A stretch of DNA of 63,680 nucleotides from DATEOR01 sp035273885 (GTDB lineage: Bacteria; Actinomycetota; Thermoleophilia; Gaiellales; Gaiellaceae): contig DATEOR010000007.1 in assembly GCA_035273885.1 (NCBI GenBank), forward strand, positions 1 to 63,680, in the 5' to 3' direction. Made by a program: the position numbers and the translations under genes. Below are positions 11,607 through 18,664 of this stretch, in pieces (positions within the stretch are counted from its first letter, which is position 1; each line of letters begins with the position of its first letter). A model generated the notes under the pieces. It searched no databases. It was not told the origin of the DNA and saw nothing but the letters and a program-made list of their open reading frames with translations.

Positions 11607-12332
11607 GTGCGCCTGGTCATCTGCCTGCCGACCTACAACGAGCGGGCGAACCTCGAGCCGATCGCGCGGCGCCTGGGGGAAGTGCTCGCCGAGATCGAGA
11701 CTGAGCCACGCGTTCTGGTCATCGACGACTCCTCTCCGGACGGCACGGGCGAGCTGGCCGACCGGCTGAGCGGCGAGCTCCCGTTCCTCTCGGTCCTCCA
11801 TCGCCCCCACAAGGAAGGGCTGGGACAGGCCTACATCGCCGGCTTCCGGTGGGCGCTCGAGCACGGAGCCGATCGCATCGTGCAAATGGACGCCGACTTC
11901 TCCCACGACCCCGCGGATGTGGCCCGCCTCCTCGCCGAGGCCGAGGATGCCGGTCTCGCACTCGGCTCCCGCTACGTCGAGGGCGGCGGCACGCAGAACT
12001 GGGGCAGGGGCCGGCAGGCGATCAGCCGCTTCGGCTCCTTCTACGCGCGGACGATCCTCGGTGTCCCGGTGCGAGACCTGACCGGTGGATTCAAGTGCTG
12101 GCGACGCGAAGCGCTGGAGGCGCTCCCGCTCGACCGGATCCGGACGAAGGGCTACGCCTTCCAGATCGAGACGACGTACCGCGCCATTCGCGCCGGCCGC
12201 GGCGTCGCGGAAATTCCGATCGTCTTTGCGGAGCGCCGTGCCGGCGGATCGAAGATGACCCGCGCCATTGTGCTCGAGGCGGTCTGGAAGGTGCCGGAGC
12301 TGCGCCTGCGGGCGGCGCTTAATCGTCTGTAG
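11607..12332 (+). CDS. polyprenol-phosphate mannosyltransferase (Dpm1/Ppm1-like GT2)
   Basis: 241 residues, soluble GT-A fold glycosyltransferase family 2. It is predicted to transfer mannose from GDP-mannose to polyprenyl phosphate on the inner membrane face, supplying GT-C enzymes such as the mannosyltransferase at 61.5 kb. The N-terminal LPTYNERANLEPI motif, the DDSSPDGTG motif and the metal-binding QMDADFSHDP are clear, as is LTGGFKCWRR. It lacks the C-terminal membrane domain of fungal Dpm1, as usual for bacteria. GTG start in a 17-bp gap divergent from polX. Confidence 0.88.
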   Translation: MRLVICLPTYNERANLEPIARRLGEVLAEIETEPRVLVIDDSSPDGTGELADRLSGELPFLSVLHRPHKEGLGQAYIAGFRWALEHGADRIVQMDADFSHDPADVARLLAEAEDAGLALGSRYVEGGGTQNWGRGRQAISRFGSFYARTILGVPVRDLTGGFKCWRREALEALPLDRIRTKGYAFQIETTYRAIRAGRGVAEIPIVFAERRAGGSKMTRAIVLEAVWKVPELRLRAALNRL

Positions 12333-12339
12333 TCATTGC

Positions 12340-12345
12340 TATCGT
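12340..12345 (+). promoter_or_regulatory. -10 element of a probable leaderless promoter (trxA)
   Basis: TATCGT, then GGTCGC, then the ATG of thioredoxin: the same six-base spacing as acsA, otsB and parA. Confidence 0.5.
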
Positions 12346-12351
12346 GGTCGC

Positions 12352-12681
12352 ATGGTGGGCGACGTCACAGACGCAGACTTCCAGGCCGAGGTCCTCGAAT
12401 CCGACCGGCCCGTGGTGGTCGACTTCTGGGCTCCCTGGTGCGGGCCTTGCCGCGTTGTGAGCCCGATCATCGACGACCTCGCCGAGCAGCACGGGGAGCG
12501 CGTCAAGTTCCTGAAGATGAACGTGGACGACAACCTGCAGACGCAGTCGCGCTACAACGTCCTCTCGATCCCCACGGTCATCCTCTTCGACCGCGGCGAG
12601 CCACAAGAGACGGTGATCGGCGCGCGCTCCAAGACTCACTACGAGTCGGCGTGGGAACGCTGGCTCGGCCGCGCAGCTTAG
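12352..12681 (+). CDS. trxA: thioredoxin
   Basis: 109-residue cytosolic thiol-disulfide reductant. The active site W29-C30-G31-P32-C33 is intact, as is the cis-proline loop SIPTV. The frame is open further upstream, but the ATG at 12352 gives a normal thioredoxin N-terminus and lies six bases after TATCGT. The gene follows the mannosyltransferase by 19 bases. No thioredoxin reductase is nearby. It converges on thiL. Confidence 0.95.
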   Translation: MVGDVTDADFQAEVLESDRPVVVDFWAPWCGPCRVVSPIIDDLAEQHGERVKFLKMNVDDNLQTQSRYNVLSIPTVILFDRGEPQETVIGARSKTHYESAWERWLGRAA

Positions 12682-12745
12682 GCGCGGACATCCCAGCGCA
12701 GCCGTTCCGCCGGAGGCTTGGCCTTTTCCGTGACGACCGGGGCTC

Positions 12746-13603
12746 TTACGTGACGAATGAGTCCCAGCCGGGGAGGTCGGGCTCGACGCCTGACCCCTCC
12801 TCGCACCGGCCGACGACCGTCAAGCCGCTCGCCTTTGCATCGTCGGGAGCCACCGCGGCCAGAAGCTCGTAGTCCTCGCCCAGACTCCAGAACGGCACTT
12901 CGGCGACCTCGTCGATGCGCGGCGCGCGTGGGATGGACTCCACGTCGAGGACGACCTTGCACCCTGAGCGTTCGGCGATCCGTCCGGCGTCGGAGCCGAT
13001 GCCGTCGCTCAGATCGACCATTGCGTGCGCGACCCGCGCGAGCGTCCTTCCCTCCTCGAGACGCAGGGGAGGCCGCCGGTGCGCCTCGATCAGCTCGTCG
13101 AACCCGTCGAGCTCGCTCTCGAGGACGTAGCGCCCGGCGGCCGAGCCACCCAGCGGGCCCGTCACGACGAGAACGTCGCCCGGCCTTGCGCCCGCGCGCC
13201 CCGGCACGCGCTCGCTCCACCCGAAGGCCGTCACCGAGAGGAACCACGAAGGCGTCCGCGTCGTGTCGCCTCCGACCACGGGCACGCCTGCTTCGTTCAG
13301 CCCCTCGTAGAGCTCGACGACGTGCTCGAGCTCCGCTTCGGCGGGAGCGCCCAGGGCCACCAGCAGTCCCTCCGCCTCTGCGCCCAGCGCGGCCAGGTCG
13401 CTCAGATTGACCGCGGCTGCCTTGTAGCCGAGGTCGCTGAATGACGTCCAGTCGAGCCGGAAGTGGATCCCCTCGGCGAGGACGTCGAGGGTCGCGACGC
13501 GCCCTTCGGCGAGGAGCGCCCCCTCCGCATCCTGGCCCGAGGCGAGCCCGCGCCGCTCGAGCTCCCGCAGGAGCCCGAATTCACCTGCTTCTGACAGCCG
13601 CAA
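12746..13603 (-). CDS. thiL: thiamine-monophosphate kinase
   Basis: PurM/AIRS-family kinase that phosphorylates thiamine monophosphate to the cofactor thiamine diphosphate. 285 residues from the proposed TTG at 13603; the frame is open up to 13822 but that extension is low-complexity Pro/Arg/Ser without family similarity. Family features seen: an N-terminal SEAGEFGLLREL, KAAAVNLSDLAALGA, PVVGGDTTR and VDLSDGIGSDAGRI. Its start lies inside the 3' end of thiD (23-base overlap), so translation is probably coupled. The usual early acidic metal-binding GDDAA motif is altered here to GQDAEGA (residues ~20-26), which deserves a check. Confidence 0.9.
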   Translation of the reverse strand: MRLSEAGEFGLLRELERRGLASGQDAEGALLAEGRVATLDVLAEGIHFRLDWTSFSDLGYKAAAVNLSDLAALGAEAEGLLVALGAPAEAELEHVVELYEGLNEAGVPVVGGDTTRTPSWFLSVTAFGWSERVPGRAGARPGDVLVVTGPLGGSAAGRYVLESELDGFDELIEAHRRPPLRLEEGRTLARVAHAMVDLSDGIGSDAGRIAERSGCKVVLDVESIPRAPRIDEVAEVPFWSLGEDYELLAAVAPDDAKASGLTVVGRCEEGSGVEPDLPGWDSFVT

Positions 13604-14375
13604 GATTGAGCACGTCCACGGGTCCCGAACCGGCGCCGATCTCGTCGAGGCCGGCCCGCACGGCCTCGGAGGCGATTTTCGCGGCTCCGCGGGCGGCGTC
13701 CTCCAGGCTTTCCCCGCGCGCGAGCAGCGCGGCAAGGGAGGCGGAGTGCGTGCACCCGGCTCCGTGGGTCGCGCCCGACTCGTAGCGCTCGACGGGAATC
13801 GGGATGTGGCGCTCCCCGTCAAAGAGCCAGTCCACCGCTTCGTTCCCGTGGCCGCCCGTCACGATCACCGCCGAAGCTCCGAGCGCGTGGATCCTCTCGG
13901 CAAGCTCTTCGCGGTTCGCGTCGTCGGAATAGGGCACACCGGCGAGCGCGCAGGCCTCGTGGAGGTTCGGGGTAGTCACCGTCGCGAGCGGCAGGAGCCG
14001 TGCGACCAGAACTTCCACTGCATCCTGCTGCAAGAGTCTCGCGCCCGATGCCGCGATCATCACGGGATCGAGGACGAGCGGCACGGGCTCGGCGGCGAGA
14101 AACTCGGCAACGGTGTCGATGATCGCGCGCGAGAAGAGCATCCCCGTCTTCGCCGCGTCCACGCCGATGTCGCCGAAGATCACCTCGAGCTCGTCCCGGA
14201 TGAATTCCGGCGGCGCTTCGTGCACGGAACGAACCTCGACGGTGGACTGGGCCGTCAGCGCGACGATCGCGCTCATGCCGTGGCAGCCGAGCGCAGCGAA
14301 CGCCTTCAGGTCGGCCTGGATCCCGGCGCCTCCGCCGGAGTCCGAGCCCGCAATCGTGAGGCACCGGGGTACCAC
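13581..14375 (-). CDS. thiD: hydroxymethylpyrimidine / phosphomethylpyrimidine kinase
   Basis: Ribokinase-like enzyme that phosphorylates HMP and HMP-phosphate in the pyrimidine branch of thiamine synthesis. The family signature is at the N-terminus (TIAGSDSGGGAGIQADLKAF), with DPVMIA and the anion-hole GATHGAGCTHSASLAA near the C-terminus. About 264 residues with the GTG start at 14375; an ATG at 14393 would add six residues. The GTG is preferred because it aligns with family N-termini and has TAGCCT eight bases upstream. It overlaps thiL and diverges from the helicase gene by a few bases. No TPP riboswitch fits in the intergenic space. Confidence 0.93.
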   Translation of the reverse strand: MVPRCLTIAGSDSGGGAGIQADLKAFAALGCHGMSAIVALTAQSTVEVRSVHEAPPEFIRDELEVIFGDIGVDAAKTGMLFSRAIIDTVAEFLAAEPVPLVLDPVMIAASGARLLQQDAVEVLVARLLPLATVTTPNLHEACALAGVPYSDDANREELAERIHALGASAVIVTGGHGNEAVDWLFDGERHIPIPVERYESGATHGAGCTHSASLAALLARGESLEDAARGAAKIASEAVRAGLDEIGAGSGPVDVLNLAAVRSR

Positions 14376-14383
14376 GGGCGATG

Positions 14384-14393
14384 AGGCTAGCAT
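14384..14393. promoter_or_regulatory. overlapping divergent -10 elements (thiD / mrfA-like)
   Basis: The bases AGGCTAGCAT read TAGCAT toward the helicase (seven bases before its ATG) and TAGCCT toward thiD (eight bases before the GTG). The CTAG core is shared by both. Confidence 0.4.
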
Positions 14394-14400
14394 CGGCTCT

Positions 14401-16647
14401 ATGGCGGTCGTGACCTGGGACGAGCTCCTTCAGGGCGAGGAGCTCGCCTATCGAACCGAGATCCCGGCCCAGCGGGCCGATGTCGTCCCGGTCCCGGATG
14501 GGCTGCACCCGCGCGTGCTCGACTCGCTCGCATCCCTCGGGCTCGACGGCCTGTACCGCCATCAGGCGGAAGCCTTCCTTGCCGCCGAGCGGGGGGAACA
14601 CCTCGTGGTCTCGACGGGAACCGCAAGCGGGAAGACGCTCGCCTTCAACCTGCCCGTCCTGAATGCGCTGGCGGAGGAGCCGAAGCTGCGCGCGCTCTAC
14701 CTCTATCCGACGAAGGCGCTGGCCCAGGACCAGGCCCGTGCGCTTGCGGCCTTCAAGCTTCCGCGTCTTCGCCCGGCGATCTACGACGGCGACACCGAGA
14801 CCGAACGCCGCTGGCAGATCCGCAAGTGGGCGAACGTCATCCTCACGAACCCGGACATGCTCCATGTCGGCGTGCTGCCGCACCACGACCGGTGGGGCGA
14901 CGTGCTCCAGAACCTCCGCTACGTGGTCGTGGACGAGGCGCACGTCTACCGGGGCGTCTTCGGCTCGCACGTCGCCAACGTCCTGCGCCGCCTGCGCCGC
15001 GCCGCGGCGATCTACGGGGCTGAGCCGCAGTTCCTGCTCGCGTCGGCCACGATCGCGAACCCCGGCGAGCTCGTCGAGTCACTGCTGGGCGTCGAGGCAA
15101 CCGTGATCGGAAAGGACGCGGCTCCGCATGCAGCACGGACGGTGGCCTTCTGGAACCCGCCGCTTCTCGACGATGAGCTCCAGCTCCGGGCCAGCCCGCT
15201 TGGGGAAGGCGCGAAGCTCCTCGCCGATCTCGTCGAGCGCGGCCAGAGGACGATTTGCTTCGCCAAGTCGCGCAAGGCCGCAGAGCTCATCCACCGCTTC
15301 GCGTCCGAGCGCGTAGGGCCCGAGCTGGCCGCCCGCCTCTCGCCCTATCGGGCGGGCTACACGCCGGCGCAGCGGAGAGACATCGAGCAGCGCCTCGTTG
15401 ACGGGGAGCTTCTCGGGGTGACCGCAACCGACGCACTCGAGCTCGGAATCGACATCGGCCTCCTCGACTGCGCCCTCTCCGTCGGCTTTCCCGGCACCGT
15501 CGCAAGCCTCCGCCAGCAATGGGGGCGCGCCGGGCGCAGAGCTCACGGTCTCGCGGTGCTCGTGGCGAGCGAGGACGCCCTCGACCAGTTCTTCATGCGC
15601 GAGCCGGAGACGCTGATGAACCGGCGCGTCGAAGCGGCGATCCTCGATCACTCGAACCCGCGCGTGCTCGACGGCCACGTGCTCTCGGCGGCCTTCGAGG
15701 CCCCGCTCGACGAGCGCGACGCGGTCTTTCTCGGCGACCAAGCCCTCACCCGCGCCGAGGCGCTCGCCGAGACAGGCGAGCTGAAGAAGACGAAGGCCGG
15801 TTACGTCTGGTCGGGGCGCGACTACCCCGCCGCCCGCTTCTCGCTCCGCTCGACCAGCCCGGAGTCCTACGCGGTCGTCGAGTCCGACTCGGGCTCCGTG
15901 CTCGGCCTCGTCGAGAGCGAGCGCGCGTACTCCACGGTTCACGACGGCGCGGTCTACCTGCACATGGGCGAGGCCTACCACGTGCTCGCGCTCGACCACG
16001 AGAGCCGCACCGCCCTCGTGGAGCCGTTCAGCGGCGACTTCTATACGCAGGCGAAGAAGGAGACGATGACGTCGATCGAGGACCCAGAGATCGTCGAGAC
16101 ACGGCTCGGGATGGAGGTGGCGTTCGGCCGCGTGAGCGTCACCGAGCAGGTGATCGGCTACCAGAAGAAGTCGATCCGCGACCAAGCCACCCTCGACCTC
16201 GTGCCCCTCCTCATGCCCGAGACCGCCTTCGAGACGGAGGCCGTCTGGTACCTGCCGGAGGAATGGATGCTCGACGGCGTGCACGAGATGCCGCGGCTCC
16301 TCGGGACACTCCACGCTGCCGAGCACTCGATGATCGCCCTCCTTCCCCTTTGGGCGATGTGCGACCGCTGGGACATCGGCGGTCTCTCGACCAACCTCCA
16401 CCACGACACCGGACGCCCAACGGTCTTCATCTACGACGGCCATGCGGGCGGCGTGGGCATCGCGCGCCGAGGGTTCGACCAGCTGGAGGGCTGGGTCGGC
16501 GACACCGCGGCGCTGCTCGGCGGATGCCCGTGCGAGAGCGGCTGCCCGTCCTGCGTCCAGTCGCCGAAGTGCGGAAACCTGAACGATTTCCTCGACAAGG
16601 CAGGTGCGCTTACGCTCCTCCAGCGCATGCTCAAGGGAGCCGCCTAG
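14401..16647 (+). CDS. MrfA-like DEAD/DEAH helicase with C-terminal zinc-binding domain
   Basis: 748-residue superfamily 2 helicase, predicted DNA repair. Walker A is TGTASGKT (K78), followed by the motif II box VVVDEAHVYRG and helicase C motif VI QQWGRAGRR. The C-terminal 'DUF1998/MZB' region carries cysteines C709, C711, C715, C718 and C724. This architecture matches Bacillus subtilis YprA/MrfA, known from mitomycin C excision repair with the exonuclease MrfB. No mrfB-like gene is adjacent here; the flavoprotein gene follows directly after the stop. The frame is open 288 bases further upstream, over thiD, but the ATG at 14401 has a TAGCAT hexamer seven bases upstream. Confidence 0.9.
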   Translation: MAVVTWDELLQGEELAYRTEIPAQRADVVPVPDGLHPRVLDSLASLGLDGLYRHQAEAFLAAERGEHLVVSTGTASGKTLAFNLPVLNALAEEPKLRALYLYPTKALAQDQARALAAFKLPRLRPAIYDGDTETERRWQIRKWANVILTNPDMLHVGVLPHHDRWGDVLQNLRYVVVDEAHVYRGVFGSHVANVLRRLRRAAAIYGAEPQFLLASATIANPGELVESLLGVEATVIGKDAAPHAARTVAFWNPPLLDDELQLRASPLGEGAKLLADLVERGQRTICFAKSRKAAELIHRFASERVGPELAARLSPYRAGYTPAQRRDIEQRLVDGELLGVTATDALELGIDIGLLDCALSVGFPGTVASLRQQWGRAGRRAHGLAVLVASEDALDQFFMREPETLMNRRVEAAILDHSNPRVLDGHVLSAAFEAPLDERDAVFLGDQALTRAEALAETGELKKTKAGYVWSGRDYPAARFSLRSTSPESYAVVESDSGSVLGLVESERAYSTVHDGAVYLHMGEAYHVLALDHESRTALVEPFSGDFYTQAKKETMTSIEDPEIVETRLGMEVAFGRVSVTEQVIGYQKKSIRDQATLDLVPLLMPETAFETEAVWYLPEEWMLDGVHEMPRLLGTLHAAEHSMIALLPLWAMCDRWDIGGLSTNLHHDTGRPTVFIYDGHAGGVGIARRGFDQLEGWVGDTAALLGGCPCESGCPSCVQSPKCGNLNDFLDKAGALTLLQRMLKGAA

Positions 16648-17910
16648 ATGCAGCACCGCCACGCGAAAGGCGGAACCCTCGTACTCGGAGGCGGATTCGC
16701 GGGGAGCTACGTGGGCCGCCTCCTCGGCAAGGACGGCTGCACGATCGTCAGCCGCGAGAACTTCATGCTCTACACGCCCACGCTGCCGGAGGCCGCATCG
16801 GGCACCCTCGAGCCGCGTCACGTCGTCGTGCCGCTGCGGATGATGTGCCCGCACGCCGACCTCCTCCTCGGCGAGATCACCGAGTTGGACGAGGGCTCGA
16901 AGCAGGTCTCGATCGAAACCGAGGCCGGCGGCGTCCAGCTCGAGTACAAGAACCTCGTCGTCGCGCTGGGCGCCGTCGCGCGCACCCTCCCCATCCCGGG
17001 CCTCGCCGACTACGCGCTCGGCTTCAAAGACCTCGCCGACGCGATCGCGCTGCGAAACCACGTCCTGCGTCAGCTCGAGGCGGCCGACTCGGTGGTCGAC
17101 CCGGCCGTCGCCAGGCGCCATCTCACGTTCATCTTCGTCGGGGCGGGCTACGCGGGCGTCGAAGCGCTCGCGGAACTCGCCGACCTCGTTCGCGACGCGC
17201 TCCGCTACTACCCCCGCCTGCAGAAGATCGAGCAGCGCTGGGTGCTTGTCGACGCGGCGCCGAAGATCCTGCCGGAGATTCCGACTCGACTCGGCGACTA
17301 CGCGGCCCGCCAGCTCCTGAAGCGCGGAGTCGACATCCGCGTCGAGACCACGCTCGATTCGGTGGAGGAGCACGCCGCCACCCTCTCGGACGGCGAACGT
17401 ATCGAGACGGACACCCTCGTGTGGACGGCAGGCGTGCGGGCCACTCCTATCGTCGGCCGCTTCGGGCTCCCCCTCGACGAGAAGGGACGCGTGAAGGTCG
17501 GCCCGACGCTCTGCGTCGAGGGGCGAAAGAACGTCTGGTCCCTCGGAGACTGCGCGCGGGTGCCGAACCAGGCCACACCGGGCCAGTTCGACCCGCCCAC
17601 GTGCCAGCACGCGCTCCGCCAGGCACGCCGGCTGGCCAAGAACCTCCGCGGCGACCCGAAGCCGTACCGCTACCGCATGCTCGGGCAGGTGGCCACGCTC
17701 GGCCGTCACAAGGGGATCGCCGACGTCCTCGGCCTGCGTTTCCGCGGCTTCATCGGCTGGTTCATCACGCGGACGTACCACCTCTACCAGCTCCCGCTCG
17801 TCACCCGGAAGCTGCGCGTGGTCACCGACTGGACGGTCGGCCTCTTCTTCCGCCGCGACATCGCCGAGCTCTCGATGCTCGGCCACGCGGGCAGGCCCGG
17901 CGATGACTGA
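16648..17910 (+). CDS. NDH-2-like NAD(P)/FAD-dependent oxidoreductase
   Basis: 420 residues, related to type II NADH:quinone dehydrogenases, single-subunit membrane-associated flavoproteins that pass electrons from NADH to quinone without pumping protons. FAD dinucleotide motif GGGFAGSYVG at the N-terminus, NAD motif VGAGYAGVEA near residue 168, and ALGDCARV (second FAD contact, written VWSLGDCARV) near residue 300. The C-terminal ~80 residues are amphipathic and basic, as expected for peripheral membrane attachment. It begins directly after the helicase stop codon. A sulfide:quinone or other quinone reductase role cannot be excluded. Confidence 0.87.
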   Translation: MQHRHAKGGTLVLGGGFAGSYVGRLLGKDGCTIVSRENFMLYTPTLPEAASGTLEPRHVVVPLRMMCPHADLLLGEITELDEGSKQVSIETEAGGVQLEYKNLVVALGAVARTLPIPGLADYALGFKDLADAIALRNHVLRQLEAADSVVDPAVARRHLTFIFVGAGYAGVEALAELADLVRDALRYYPRLQKIEQRWVLVDAAPKILPEIPTRLGDYAARQLLKRGVDIRVETTLDSVEEHAATLSDGERIETDTLVWTAGVRATPIVGRFGLPLDEKGRVKVGPTLCVEGRKNVWSLGDCARVPNQATPGQFDPPTCQHALRQARRLAKNLRGDPKPYRYRMLGQVATLGRHKGIADVLGLRFRGFIGWFITRTYHLYQLPLVTRKLRVVTDWTVGLFFRRDIAELSMLGHAGRPGDD

Positions 17911-18664
17911 GCTCGAGCGGGCCGCGGCGTTCGAGGAGCGCATGCGCGACCGGTGCGTGGAGCGCGTCGTCGAGACCCCGTTCGGTCCCGCGCTGTTCAA
18001 CGACACGCACCCGACGATCTGGTTCGTGAACGTTCTCCGCGCGGACAGCCCCGGAGAGGCCACCGCCGAGGAGCTCGTGGCGGAGGCCGAGCGGGTGCAG
18101 GCGGAGCTCGGGCACCGCCGCGTCATCCTCCCCGTCGGCAGAACGGATCTGGTCGAAGGCTTCCGCGAGCTCGGCTGGGATCCCGACCACTTCCTCTTCA
18201 TGGCCTACCGCGGCAACGCCGAACCCGCCGACACCGCGCGCACGGAGGAAGTCGAGCCCCGGCAGATCGTCCCGCTGCGCGAGGCGATCATCCGCGAATG
18301 GCAGAAGGACGCGGGCGACAAGACCGTCTCCGACATCCTCGCGGCCGACATGCTGCAGGTGGAGGCGATCGCCCCGCGGATCTTCGGCATCGTCGAGGAC
18401 GGCGTCGTCGTCAGCTCGGCACAGCTCTACTCGAACGGACGCACCGCCCAGGTCGAGGAGGTCGCCACGCTGCCCGGCCACAGGGGCCGCGGCTACGCCA
18501 AGGCATCGGTCACGCGCGCGGTCGAGGAAGCCGTGGCAGGCAACCACGAGTTCATCTTCCTCGTCGCGGACGGAGACGGCTGGCCGAAGGAGCTCTACGC
18601 CCGGCTCGGCTTCGAGGAGCTCGGCTCCCGCTTCGCCTTCCTCAAGCGCTGCAAGCCCGCCTGA
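17903..18664 (+). CDS. GNAT family N-acetyltransferase
   Basis: 253 residues. The C-terminal half carries the acetyl-CoA loop LPGHRGRGYAKASV and a following LVADGDGWPKELYARLGFEELG, typical of GNAT enzymes that acetylate amines of small molecules or proteins. The N-terminal half is a second, degenerate GNAT-like fold. Substrate unknown. The ATG overlaps the stop of the flavoprotein gene by eight bases (ATGACTGA), the same spacing as gyrB/gyrA. Its stop directly abuts the stop of the convergent ligD. Confidence 0.85.
   Translation: MTELERAAAFEERMRDRCVERVVETPFGPALFNDTHPTIWFVNVLRADSPGEATAEELVAEAERVQAELGHRRVILPVGRTDLVEGFRELGWDPDHFLFMAYRGNAEPADTARTEEVEPRQIVPLREAIIREWQKDAGDKTVSDILAADMLQVEAIAPRIFGIVEDGVVVSSAQLYSNGRTAQVEEVATLPGHRGRGYAKASVTRAVEEAVAGNHEFIFLVADGDGWPKELYARLGFEELGSRFAFLKRCKPA

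Noticed and set aside
13604..13822. Upstream extension of thiL to an ATG at 13822
   Set aside because: The added 73 residues are Pro/Arg/Ser-rich read-through of thiD in another frame with no similarity to ThiL.
13559..14400. TPP riboswitch before thiD
   Set aside because: The gap between thiD and the divergent helicase gene is too short for the ~100-base aptamer.
15079..18201. 1040-codon open frame on the minus strand opposite the helicase and flavoprotein genes
   Set aside because: It is an antisense shadow of high-GC coding DNA: the plus-strand frames carry clear helicase and FAD/NAD motifs, while this translation is low-complexity (Val/Arg/Glu-rich) without motifs.
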